DNA from: Mycobacterium sp.
GTDB lineage: Bacteria > Actinomycetota > Actinomycetes > Mycobacteriales > Mycobacteriaceae
Direction: 5' to 3'
Length of the DNA stretch: 64,000 nt
Assembly (NCBI GenBank): GCA_003987775.1
Contig: RXJD01000045.1
Location: 186,001 to 250,000, forward strand
This document shows, piece after piece, positions 51,256 through 59,109 of the stretch. Made by a program: the position numbers and the translations under genes. Within the stretch, counting starts at the first letter, position 1. Every line of letters starts with the position of its first letter. The notes beneath the pieces are model-generated. The model did not search any database. It saw only the letters and a program-made list of their open reading frames with translations, and was not told the DNA's origin.

Positions 51256-51897
51256 TCAGCTGAGCGCCCCTTGGGGGTCGTGCTCAGGCTGAACGCCGTC
51301 CAGCGGCCGGTGCTGCTCGATGAGGCCGCGGGCCATGGTGCGCGAGCGCAGGGCGGCGTCGGTGTCGCCGACCGCCGCCAGGATGATCGCGCCCTTCATG
51401 AGGATCTGCCAGGAGCGCGCGAAGTCCTCGACGTCGCGTAGACCGGCCGCCACCGCCCGCTTAAGGACGATTTCCCGCACGTTGTTGATATGGACGATGC
51501 TTGCCTTTCCGGCGGGGTGGTCGGCGCCCAGCTCCAGCAGCACGTTGATGAATGAGCAGCCCTCGAATCCGTCGCGGTTCTGGAACCACTCGTGCAGGAC
51601 GTCGAAGATCGCCAGCAACTGTTCCTCCGGGGTGCTGCCGAGCGACGCGGAGCGCTCCTCGATCAGACCGTGCGTCCACAGCACTTCCCGACGTTCGAGC
51701 ACCGCCAGGACCAGCGCGTTCTTGGTCGCGAAGTGCCGGTACAGCGTCGCCTTGGCCACGCCGGCGCGCTCGATAACTTCCTCGGTGCCTACCGCCCGGA
51801 TTCCACGCCGGCTGAACAACTCGTAGGCGGCAGTCAGAATCCGTTCGCGCGCAGGCACGGCGGGCCCCCCGGGGCCCGTGACGTCGGGCGTTGTCAT
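51256..51897 (-). CDS. TetR-family transcriptional regulator
   Basis: A 213-residue TetR regulator with the HTH at about residues 40-62 (TEEVIERAGVAKATLYRHF) and a C-terminal domain of the TetR_C_11-like kind (FEGCSFINVLLEL). An AGACAG-N6-CTGTCT palindrome lies 35 bp upstream of its start, in the region shared with the divergent STAS gene. It most likely represses itself and perhaps that gene. Confidence 0.88.
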   Translation of the reverse strand: MTTPDVTGPGGPAVPARERILTAAYELFSRRGIRAVGTEEVIERAGVAKATLYRHFATKNALVLAVLERREVLWTHGLIEERSASLGSTPEEQLLAIFDVLHEWFQNRDGFEGCSFINVLLELGADHPAGKASIVHINNVREIVLKRAVAAGLRDVEDFARSWQILMKGAIILAAVGDTDAALRSRTMARGLIEQHRPLDGVQPEHDPQGALS

Positions 51898-51931
51898 AAC
51901 GAGTTTTACCGTACTCTTACCGACGCCATGT

Positions 51932-51992
51932 AGACAGACAGCCCTGTCTTGTTATAGAACTGAAACTTACAGGGCGATCAAGCTGTCTGTCT
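51932..51992. promoter_or_regulatory. Putative TetR operators: nested inverted repeats
   Basis: An 18-bp site AGACAG-N6-CTGTCT spans 51932-51949. A second, longer symmetry links AGACAGACAG (51932-51941) to CTGTCTGTCT (51983-51992) and GCCCTGT (51941-51947) to ACAGGGC (51969-51975). All lie between the divergent TetR and STAS genes. Two bound dimers or a cruciform-like structure are possible. Confidence 0.6.
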
Positions 51993-52054
51993 TCAGATAT
52001 GCAGGGCGGGCATCCATCGCGGCGCGATCTGCGCTGGTCGATTAGGAGTGCACC

Positions 52055-52480
52055 ATGAGCCTGGTCATTGCAGAATCTTTTTCCACACATCTCACACTCA
52101 GCACCCGCCTGGTTTATCAACTCGGCGAACCGCGCAGCACCTTGCGTGCGATCACCGATCGCAGCGGCGATGCGGTGGTGATCCATGCCGGCGGCGAAAT
52201 TGACGCGTGCAACGAGAACACCTGGCACCAGCTGGTGACCGAAGCGGCAGCCACAGCCACCGCACCGGGTCCCTTCGTCGTCGACGTCACCGACGTCGAT
52301 TTCATGGGCTGCTGCGCCTACAGCGTGCTCGCCGAAGCCGCCGAGCACTGCCGTCAGCGCGGCGTCGAGTTGCGTCTGGTGAGCCATGCGCCGATCGTCG
52401 GCCGCATCGTGGCAGCCTGCGGGCTGAGCGCGGTGCTACCGATCTACCCGACGGTGGACAACGCCCTGGCGATGGCCTGA
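52055..52480 (+). CDS. STAS-domain protein (Rv2638 ortholog)
   Basis: A 141-residue single STAS domain, the fold of anti-sigma-factor antagonists. DAVVIHAGGEIDACNE and PFVVDVTDVDFMGCCAYSVL match the fold, but the usual phospho-site D-S-S-G is G-C-C-A here (Cys86 in the Ser position). Serine phosphorylation by an anti-sigma kinase therefore seems impossible, and a non-switchable or redox-sensing role is open. It corresponds to Rv2638 by position after dedA. Confidence 0.85.
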   Translation: MSLVIAESFSTHLTLSTRLVYQLGEPRSTLRAITDRSGDAVVIHAGGEIDACNENTWHQLVTEAAATATAPGPFVVDVTDVDFMGCCAYSVLAEAAEHCRQRGVELRLVSHAPIVGRIVAACGLSAVLPIYPTVDNALAMA

Positions 52481-52486
52481 CGACGG

Positions 52487-53146
52487 TTACGCCGCGCCGT
52501 GGCGAGCACCGCTGGTCGCCAGCTCGCGGTCCGGCCCGGCGGGCGGCGGGCCCACCTCCAGCACCGAGCGCACCGCCGCGCGCAGGTACTCACGCAGGGT
52601 GGGCAGGCTGTACCGCCCGCCACGCAGACCGATCCACTTCGGCAGATCGATGATGCAGGTTGCGATCAGGTCGACCGCCCCGTCGTCGCTGCGTCCCCAA
52701 AGCCCTTCTGCCAGTTGGGCCATCACGGCGGCCAGCTCACGCTCGAGAGCCTGCAGGTGCTCGGCGATATCGGCCGGCATCGGCTGACTCACGACGTCGT
52801 CGCGACGCACAGTCATCAGGCACGCCGACGAGCCCGGATACAGGTCCGGGTACAGCAAAGAGGTCTCCGCGGCGGCGTAGACGGCGTCCAGGGGCTCGCT
52901 GCCAGGCTGGGACCTGGCCTCCTCGATCAAACTGATCAGCTGGTCCAGGAAGCGCCGTTCCGCGCGGATCCAGACCCGGCCGAGCAGGCCGCCACGGGAT
53001 TCAAAGGTGCGATAGATGGCGCCGTTGGACACGCCGGTGGCCTTGGTGAGCGCACGAATCGTCACCGCTTCGATGCCGTCCTGGGCTACCAGGTCCTCGG
53101 TGGAATCAAGGACGTAGTCATGTTCTTGCAACCGGGGACTCAACAC
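52487..53146 (-). CDS. TetR-family transcriptional regulator
   Basis: A 219-residue TetR regulator with the HTH near residues 28-52 (VTIRALTKATGVSNGAIYRTF). The C-terminal domain is not assigned to a ligand class. Its stop lies six bases from the convergent STAS stop, and upstream is about 210 bp before the divergent ybdK-like gene. That region could carry its operator, but no clear palindrome is seen. Confidence 0.85.
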   Translation of the reverse strand: MLSPRLQEHDYVLDSTEDLVAQDGIEAVTIRALTKATGVSNGAIYRTFESRGGLLGRVWIRAERRFLDQLISLIEEARSQPGSEPLDAVYAAAETSLLYPDLYPGSSACLMTVRRDDVVSQPMPADIAEHLQALERELAAVMAQLAEGLWGRSDDGAVDLIATCIIDLPKWIGLRGGRYSLPTLREYLRAAVRSVLEVGPPPAGPDRELATSGARHGAA

Positions 53147-53355
53147 TGCTAGATCGCTCCTTCATTGGGACGTGCTTCGCACGCCGCCGAACCCACCCAA
53201 GAGACCCCGTAAGAGCCGAACTCTCGGTTCCCTCCGAGGCCATTGTCCCCAACGAGGCGGCTTCGTACTGGGAAATGGCCGACATGGCCAACTTCTCCGT
53301 CCTAACGCACATGAACGGCAGGTTTGCCCCGCCGTCGCAGGGGTAGGTTGCGGGC

Positions 53356-54462
53356 ATGAGCACGCGGCGCTCGGGGGGCGGCCTTCCGACGGTGGGTGTG
53401 GAGGAAGAGTTTCTCCTGGTCAACCCGGACACCGGGGAACCGGCGCCGCGCAACCGGGAGGTGGCCGCCGAGGCCGCTCGCCGCGGAGTCGAGCTCGAGC
53501 TGGAATTGGCCAGCTGCCAGGTGGAGACGACGTCCAGCGTGGCGACCAGCGCCGCACAGCTGCACGAAGAGCTCACCCGGCTGCGGCGCACGGCCGCCCG
53601 GGCCGCTGCGGCCGTCGGCGTGCGCCTGCTGGCACTGGGATTGCCTCCCGTGACACCCCACCAGTTCCCGGTCACCGACACACCGCGTTACCGGCAGATC
53701 GGTGACCAGTTCGGGATGGTGGCCCATGAGCAGGGCATCTGCGGGTGTCACGTCCACGTCGAGGTGCCCGACCGCGCCGCGGCCGTCCACGCCGGCAACT
53801 GGCTACGGCCATGGCTCCCGACTTTGCTTGCGCTGTCGGCGAATTCGGCGATCTACCGCAACAGCGACTCCGGTTACGCAAGCTGGCGCAGCGTGCTGTG
53901 GCGGCGCTGGCCGGTCGCCGGGGCCCCGCCGTACTTCACCTCCATCGACGAGTACGACCGCACGGTGCGCATGCTGGTCGATACCGGAGTGATCCTGGAT
54001 AGCGGGATGGTCTACTGGGACGTGCGCCCCTCGGCGGATTTTCCGACCGTAGAGGTCCGGGTGGCCGATGTTCCGGCGACCGCGGCCGACACCGTGCTGC
54101 TGGCCACGCTGATCCGGGCGGCCGTGATCACGGCGGTCGACGAGCGCGACCGTAGCGTCGACCGGTTGGCGCCGGCCGCGCTACGGGCCGCGTACTGGAA
54201 GGCCGCCCATGACGGTTTGGCCGGCAGCACTTTGGATCTGGTTGGCGACCGCGGGGCAGTGCCGGTGCGCGAGCAATTGAGTGCGTTGGTTCATCGGGTC
54301 CGCCCGGCGCTGGACGCGCTCGGCGAATACCACCACGTCGTCGACCAACTCGACCGCGTGACGACGCAGGGCAACGGGGCGATGCGACAACGTCAGGCAT
54401 GGCACCGCCGGGAGATGGCACTGGACGCCATCGAGGACGCCGCGGCAGCGACGGTCAGCTGA
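53356..54462 (+). CDS. ybdK: Carboxylate-amine ligase / glutamate-cysteine ligase 2 (YbdK family)
   Basis: A 368-residue GCS2-family ATP-grasp-like ligase. GVEEEFLLVNPDTGEPAP at the start, CQVETTSSV, and HVHVEVPDR are family motifs for metal-ATP and amino-acid binding. Family members show weak gamma-glutamylcysteine synthesis; mycobacteria use mycothiol, so the natural product is uncertain. The recalled homolog Rv0433 lies far from the Rv2637-Rv2638 region in M. tuberculosis, so its location here differs. Confidence 0.88.
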   Translation: MSTRRSGGGLPTVGVEEEFLLVNPDTGEPAPRNREVAAEAARRGVELELELASCQVETTSSVATSAAQLHEELTRLRRTAARAAAAVGVRLLALGLPPVTPHQFPVTDTPRYRQIGDQFGMVAHEQGICGCHVHVEVPDRAAAVHAGNWLRPWLPTLLALSANSAIYRNSDSGYASWRSVLWRRWPVAGAPPYFTSIDEYDRTVRMLVDTGVILDSGMVYWDVRPSADFPTVEVRVADVPATAADTVLLATLIRAAVITAVDERDRSVDRLAPAALRAAYWKAAHDGLAGSTLDLVGDRGAVPVREQLSALVHRVRPALDALGEYHHVVDQLDRVTTQGNGAMRQRQAWHRREMALDAIEDAAAATVS

Positions 54463-54490
54463 AAATCGTTGCCGCGCTTGGGTGTGATGC

Positions 54491-54805
54491 CTACGGAGTA
54501 GGCCGGGTGGTGGTGGTGGGCGCTTGGGCGGGGGCCCCGGGTCGCCCGGGACCCATCGTTGCGCCAGGGCCCATCATTCCCCCGGAGCCCATCATCGGGC
54601 AGGTTCCGGTGCGCCCGCCGCCGGAGCCGCCCTGACCCCATGGGTGGCCATCCTGCGACCACGCCACGAAGAAGCCCGAGAAGAAAACCACTGCAACGAC
54701 GAAGACGACACCGGCCACGATGCCCACCCAGGCCGCCAATTGCCCCAGCCAACGATCTTCGGTCGCGGAGGCGGCCGCTGAGGTGGATTCGGATTCTTGC
54801 GTCAT
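54491..54805 (-). CDS. Small membrane protein with Met/Gly-rich tail
   Basis: A 104-residue protein. One transmembrane helix (LAAWVGIVAGVVFVVAVVFFSGFFVAW, residues about 24-50) follows a short acidic N-terminus. A Gly-Pro tail follows with CPMMGSGGMMGPGATMGPG. The repeated Met and a Cys could bind copper or another soft metal on one side of the membrane. No family is recognised. It converges on ybdK and is followed by the minicatalase gene on the opposite side of a 56-bp gap. Confidence 0.72.
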   Translation of the reverse strand: MTQESESTSAAASATEDRWLGQLAAWVGIVAGVVFVVAVVFFSGFFVAWSQDGHPWGQGGSGGGRTGTCPMMGSGGMMGPGATMGPGRPGAPAQAPTTTTRPTP

Positions 54806-54861
54806 ATGTCAACGCTAGGATTCAGATACCCCTCCGGGGTAGGGCATTAAGTCCCTGATCG

Positions 54862-55797
54862 TCAGGTGTGCGGCGCTTCCGGGCCACGGTCGACGCCGGC
54901 ACGCAACTTCACCGACGCGGAGTAGGCCAGGGTGCGAAAGTGCAGCACCGGATCCTCGGAGGGTTCGATGCCGTCGGTGACCCGCATCGGGTCGAAGACC
55001 ACGATGTCGCCGCCGTGTTCGCGCTCGGTGTCCACGCCGGTGACCTCGATCGTGCCGACGCTGACGGTGTCGGCGCTGCGCCAGGGCGCCGACGGATCAA
55101 CCGTCGAATCCTCCGGTCCGGCGAGCTGAACACGGAAATCGAACCGCACCGGACCGTCGCCGAGGCGGGTGTGCAGTTCGTCGTCGAGGAAGTCCCGGTC
55201 CTTCTTGCGGGCCGCCCGCAGTGGCAGGTGCTGTACTCCGGCCGCCGGAATCAAGTGGTAGCGAACGAATCTGGCGCTGCCGTCGGCGGCGACCCAGCGA
55301 AAAGCGTGCAAACCGTGGTATTCGATGGTGGCGTAACTTGCCGGCGTCTTGCCGGCGGCCGCCAGGACCGGCAGAGCACGCAGCAACGCCGGGCGGGTCG
55401 CGAAAAGGCGGGCCAGTCGGGCCGGCATCGTCGGGCCGGGCCGCAGCGCCTTGAGCAGATCGACGAATCCCTCCGGCCCGCTCGCCGCGAACAGCCGGGC
55501 AGTCTGGGTGGAGACATCGGTCGTCGTGCCGTCCGGCAGCGTGAACTTCACCGCCAGCCCGCGCACGCCCGGCGCCCCGTCCGGCTGGGCGGGGTTGCCC
55601 GATCCGTTGGAGAACCGCACCAGCACCGGCACCGGTGAGCCGTCGAGATGCCTTGCGCGCGAGAGACCTGCGGCCTCTGGCGTCGCAATGAAGGTACCCC
55701 GGTACAGGGCGCCTTTGGCGTGCAGTGCCCGATAGCCCGGACACGCGCCGCCGCCGTCCCGGATCGCGGCGATTGCGTCATCAGGAGTAACCGGCAT
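54862..55797 (-). CDS. Small catalase-fold haem protein (minicatalase)
   Basis: A 311-residue catalase-related protein lacking the wrapping and C-terminal parts of true catalases, which have about 480 residues or more. The distal His is in RALHAKGA, RFSNGSGNPAQPDG is the conserved core, and the proximal Tyr ligand is in FRTLAYSASVKLR. A protein of this type from M. avium subsp. paratuberculosis (MAP2744c) acts as an organic peroxidase rather than a good catalase. Peroxide or peroxide-dependent substrate oxidation is the likely role. Confidence 0.88.
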   Translation of the reverse strand: MPVTPDDAIAAIRDGGGACPGYRALHAKGALYRGTFIATPEAAGLSRARHLDGSPVPVLVRFSNGSGNPAQPDGAPGVRGLAVKFTLPDGTTTDVSTQTARLFAASGPEGFVDLLKALRPGPTMPARLARLFATRPALLRALPVLAAAGKTPASYATIEYHGLHAFRWVAADGSARFVRYHLIPAAGVQHLPLRAARKKDRDFLDDELHTRLGDGPVRFDFRVQLAGPEDSTVDPSAPWRSADTVSVGTIEVTGVDTEREHGGDIVVFDPMRVTDGIEPSEDPVLHFRTLAYSASVKLRAGVDRGPEAPHT

Positions 55798-55826
55798 TGG
55801 CGAATCGTATGTCCTCGCGGCCGCAT

Positions 55827-56609
55827 TTACACGGCGAGCAACCGGTACAGACCGATCAACCCGACCACCACGATGGTGCCGCGCAGCGCATTTGACGAGA
55901 GCCTTCGTCCGTAGCGCGCGCCGATCAAACCCCCGATCAGTGACCCTACCGCGATCAGTCCGGCCACCGGCCAGCTGATCCGCTCCCAGGCGACGAGCGT
56001 ATAGCTCACCGCGGCAACGATATTCACAATCAGCGTGAGCAGATTCTTCGCGGCGTTCATGCGCTGCACCGATTCCGGCAGCAGCGCGCCCATCACCCCG
56101 ACCAACAGAATGCCCTGCGCCGCGGTGAAGTAGCCGCCATAGGCACCCACCAGGAACGTGCCGATCACCAGGGCCGCCATCCTGGCCGGCGTGATGTGAT
56201 CGGCGGAGCGGCCCGCGTCTTCAGCGCGCCGGCGCGCCCACGACTGGATGCGCGGTCCGATGACCACCAGGATCAACGCCAGCACCAGCAGCACGGGCAC
56301 GATCCGGGTGAAAACCTTCTCGGGCAGGTGCAGCAGCAGGTAGGCGCCCAGCACGGCGCCGGCCAGCGATGCAGGGATTTGCCATAGCAACCGGTTCCAC
56401 TGTCCGCGCAGTTCCCTGCGGTAGCCCCAGGTGCCCGACACGCTGCCGGCCACCAGCCCGATCGCATTCGACATGGTGGACGTCACCGGCGGATAGCCCA
56501 GCGCCACCAGTGTCGGAAAGGTGATGAGGGTGCCCGATCCGACGAGCGCATTGATGGCGCCGGCCCCGAGCCCGGCGAGCCCGATCAGGAGCATGTGCGA
56601 AACCGACAC
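55827..56609 (-). CDS. TauE/SafE-family sulfite/anion exporter
   Basis: A 260-residue polytopic membrane protein of about eight helices. GAGAINALVGSGTLITFPTLVALGYPP and the second half's GGYFTAAQGILLVGVMGALLP are the paired TauE repeats. Members move sulfite, sulfoacetate or other organosulfur anions across the membrane; the substrate here is unknown. It starts at a GTG and is separated from the minicatalase by 29 bp on the same strand, so the two may be co-transcribed. Confidence 0.9.
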   Translation of the reverse strand: MSVSHMLLIGLAGLGAGAINALVGSGTLITFPTLVALGYPPVTSTMSNAIGLVAGSVSGTWGYRRELRGQWNRLLWQIPASLAGAVLGAYLLLHLPEKVFTRIVPVLLVLALILVVIGPRIQSWARRRAEDAGRSADHITPARMAALVIGTFLVGAYGGYFTAAQGILLVGVMGALLPESVQRMNAAKNLLTLIVNIVAAVSYTLVAWERISWPVAGLIAVGSLIGGLIGARYGRRLSSNALRGTIVVVGLIGLYRLLAV

Positions 56610-56639
56610 CCGAAAACCCTAGACTGCCTAGCGAATCGG

Positions 56640-56827
56640 TGTCTGACCGCCGTGTGCCCCGACGCGCTCGGGCCGGTCGATGTGGTGTTGATCAGCCACG
56701 ACGAGCATCCCTACCCACGGTCTATCTCAGCAGCGACTACGCCTCGACCGATGGTGGCCGGGCCGGGATCAGCGGTGTGCCCGGGCTGGCCGCCCACGGC
56801 GAATGGATCGACCCGGGCACCCGCTGA
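56640..56827 (+). pseudogene. Remnant of an MBL-fold metallo-hydrolase gene
   Basis: Two short pieces in different frames look like parts of a UlaG-type metallo-beta-lactamase-fold protein. The first, LGPVDVVLISHDEHP, resembles the metal-binding HDxH segment; the second, LPTVYLSSDYAST, resembles the later VYLSGDNAS segment. A deletion with a frame change near 56710 has joined them. About 60 codons of a gene of roughly 250 remain. Confidence 0.5.
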
Positions 56828-56833
56828 TTCCGC

Positions 56834-57709
56834 TTAGCTACCGGTGTAGGGAATGTTGGGGATGTTGGGGATGTGGGGAAGGCTGTCCAGCGACGGCATC
56901 GGTCCGCCCTGCTGGAACAGCTGGACCGCGGCGTTCTGACCGTTCTCGTTGGCGACCCAATCCCGCACCGTGGTGTACAGGTTGGTGCTGGCCTGGGTGG
57001 CCAGCTTCGCCGCCAGCTCATACATCGTCATGCTCGTGCCCGGGATGACCTGGCTGCCCCGCGGGGTGTGTGGGCCGTCCTTGTTCAGCACCGTGTGGCA
57101 CTCCTGGAATCCGGGCGGCGGTCCGCCGGCCGGGCAGCCCTCGAGGGGGAACTGCTGGGAGAAGTCGATGTTGTAGTAGCCGGTGTGCAGATCCGCCGGG
57201 AAGTCCGCCGGATTGCAGGTCGGGAAGATTGGCGGTGCGAGCCGGTCCAGTTGGCCGATGGCGACGTTCTCCTCGACCCAGTTGGAGTGCGCGTAGAAGT
57301 CCTGCTGCGTGTGCAGCAGGGCGCCGAAGGCGGCGCGGGCGCCCGGTCCGTCAGCCTCGACGTTGCCGTTGAGCACCGATCCGCTCAGCACGATGGGCGA
57401 GAAGACGTCCCAGGCCTGGCGGGCCCGGTTGCAGATGTCAACGGGGTTGATGGAGTTGTCCAGGTGACGGAACTCGTCCGTGGCGAACACGTCACTGCCC
57501 ATCGCTCCCCCGCCGGGCGGCGGGCCGATGAGGATCTGGTTGACCGCCAGCTGGCTGACCTGGTCGGCGGGCAGGGCGTTGCGGGTGATCGTCTCGTGGT
57601 ACTTGACGTAGAAGGCTTGCGCCGTCGGGGCCCCGAAAGATGCGACCGCGGCGAGGCTCGCCAGTATCGCCACGAGGACACCCATCGGGCGTCTGCGGAT
57701 GAGCGTCAT
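56834..57709 (-). CDS. Secreted Het-C-like protein
   Basis: A 291-residue protein with a signal peptide (RRRPMGVLVAILASLAAVASFG, cleavage after AQA near residue 32). FYVKYHETITRNAL and LLHTQQDFYAHSNWVEEN resemble the helical core of Het-C and of zinc-dependent phospholipase C/P1 nuclease proteins, whose His and Asp bind metal. Four cysteines (CNRARQ, CNPADF, CPAGG, CHTVL) may form disulfides outside the cell. The C-terminal IPNIPNIPY repeats are short and proline-rich. Activity is unknown. Confidence 0.78.
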   Translation of the reverse strand: MTLIRRRPMGVLVAILASLAAVASFGAPTAQAFYVKYHETITRNALPADQVSQLAVNQILIGPPPGGGAMGSDVFATDEFRHLDNSINPVDICNRARQAWDVFSPIVLSGSVLNGNVEADGPGARAAFGALLHTQQDFYAHSNWVEENVAIGQLDRLAPPIFPTCNPADFPADLHTGYYNIDFSQQFPLEGCPAGGPPPGFQECHTVLNKDGPHTPRGSQVIPGTSMTMYELAAKLATQASTNLYTTVRDWVANENGQNAAVQLFQQGGPMPSLDSLPHIPNIPNIPYTGS

Positions 57710-57919
57710 GAAATCTCCGTGCTAGTAGGACCGAGAAGGACGTGCTGGCGTGCGCTTTCGTAGACGTTTCCTGATGAACCTTACGAAATCAATAAATGGT
57801 CGGCGATATCAGCATGGGCGAATACCAGCGACTCTTACTGCGCAAGCGTCAAATAGGAGTGGGCCGACCGCTACGCCGGCGGACCTTCGGAAGCTCGGAA
57901 GTTGTTGCGCTGGTGCGTG

Positions 57920-58210
57920 TTAGATGTACGGCAGCGTGGTGGTGCGGTACGTCTCGCCGGTGTCGGCGAGCAGCGCGGTGAACTTCTCCCGCAACGTCAC
58001 CGTCGCGTCGCCCACCGGCCTGTCGCAGAATCGGCAGTGCGCCGTGAATAGCGTCTGCTCGCTTTCCTCGGGCCAGAAACGGCGGGGTCCGACCGTGGCC
58101 CCGGGGTCGTACTGGACCGACTGGTGCGCGGTTTCGCGCAGGATCCTTCCCACCGGATGAGCCTGCGGGCATTCGAGTTTGAGCGTGCCTATGCCTTCGG
58201 AATAGCTCAT
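57920..58210 (-). CDS. Small protein with possible zinc knuckle
   Basis: A 96-residue protein. CPQAHPVG near residue 14 and HCRFCDRPVG near residue 58 give a Cys-His and a Cys-x2-Cys arrangement that could hold zinc. The rest (FTALLADTGETYRTTTLPYI) has no recognised fold. It is separated from the ABM-domain gene by 39 bp on the same strand. The 210 bp before its upstream neighbour's gene hold nothing recognised. Confidence 0.6.
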   Translation of the reverse strand: MSYSEGIGTLKLECPQAHPVGRILRETAHQSVQYDPGATVGPRRFWPEESEQTLFTAHCRFCDRPVGDATVTLREKFTALLADTGETYRTTTLPYI

Positions 58211-58249
58211 GCGGATGAGGGTAGGCCGTCGCGCCGGCGCCCGCCCGCC

Positions 58250-58543
58250 CTAGACGTCTGCGGTGGTGTACCTCGTCTTGTTCGGCGGCGCAGCCAACAG
58301 CGGCGGAAGCTCGGTCACCTTGCCTTCACCGGCACGGTAACGGCGGTACGCCTCATCGGCTTCGACAGATTCCCAGACCTCGTAGATGAGCCAGTGCGCT
58401 TCGTCGTCCTCGTCAATCCACACATCGGTCTGCAGGTTGCCGTCAAACGCACGGGTCACTTCCAGAGTGCGGCCCATCAGCTCCCGGCCGGCAGCCACCG
58501 ACTCGGGCTTGAACCGAAGCTCGAGAATCACCGTGACCGCCAT
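58250..58543 (-). CDS. Antibiotic biosynthesis monooxygenase (ABM)-domain protein
   Basis: A 97-residue ferredoxin-like alpha/beta-barrel domain. MAVTVILELRFKPESVAAGRELM, the FDGNLQTDVWIDEDDEAHWLIYEVWES strand pair and the length fit the ABM family, which forms dimers. Members include quinol monooxygenases and haem-degrading enzymes; the residues typical of haem-degrading MhuD are not evident, so the activity is unassigned. Confidence 0.8.
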   Translation of the reverse strand: MAVTVILELRFKPESVAAGRELMGRTLEVTRAFDGNLQTDVWIDEDDEAHWLIYEVWESVEADEAYRRYRAGEGKVTELPPLLAAPPNKTRYTTADV

Positions 58544-58659
58544 GTCGTCTCCCTTTCGAGAATCTCGATGCGTTGCTCAATCAGGCGCATCACCGGGAAT
58601 GAACGTGCGCTGGTGGTGCGAGCCAGTCTCTAGTTATAGACCGGCCGACATCCGGGACT

Positions 58660-59028
58660 TCAGCCGGCAGCCCACTCCGTGGCCTGCTCCAGCTCGTCGA
58701 GGCCGAACACGGCAAGCTCGCCGGGAACGAGCCAAGCCAGCGCATGCAGCACGTGAGCGACCCATTCGAGGTCGGTGACGATCGCGATGCGCTTGAAAGC
58801 GGCATGGTGCGGCAAGACGGTGCCAAAGCCGAGCTTCAGGTCCTCGATCAGCCCGCCGGGCCCGAAACCCTCGTAGTCGGACGGGATGACCTCGACAATC
58901 CTGATCTCGCCGGTGTTCAGCCGCTCCTGCAGGCTTGGCTTCATCTCGCGTAGCTCGTCGCCACGAAGTCGGCCTGATACGCGGATGCCGGTTACTCCCT
59001 CCGGCATGTCCGGCAACAGTTCAATCAT
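58660..59028 (-). CDS. SpoIIAA-like STAS-fold protein
   Basis: A 122-residue SpoIIAA-like protein. MIELLPDMPEGVTGIRVSGRL opens the first strands, RIAIVTDLEWV is the central strand, and FGLDELEQATEWA the last helix. This family (PF11964-type) has the STAS/CRAL-TRIO fold but no phospho-Ser site, and its role is unknown. No partner kinase or sigma factor lies nearby. Confidence 0.8.
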   Translation of the reverse strand: MIELLPDMPEGVTGIRVSGRLRGDELREMKPSLQERLNTGEIRIVEVIPSDYEGFGPGGLIEDLKLGFGTVLPHHAAFKRIAIVTDLEWVAHVLHALAWLVPGELAVFGLDELEQATEWAAG

Positions 59029-59109
59029 CGGAATCTTCTTTCTGTGGCGGGGTGGTATCCCCTACCGCCAGTGAACCCCCGCGTCATCATGCGCGCAATG
59101 GAGGCCGTT

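Noticed and set aside
53190..53346. Plus-strand open stretch before ybdK encoding PSEAIVPNEAASYWEMADM
   Set aside because: It looks protein-like but has no in-frame start or recognisable family and is under 60 codons; possibly a gene remnant, not supportable as a feature.
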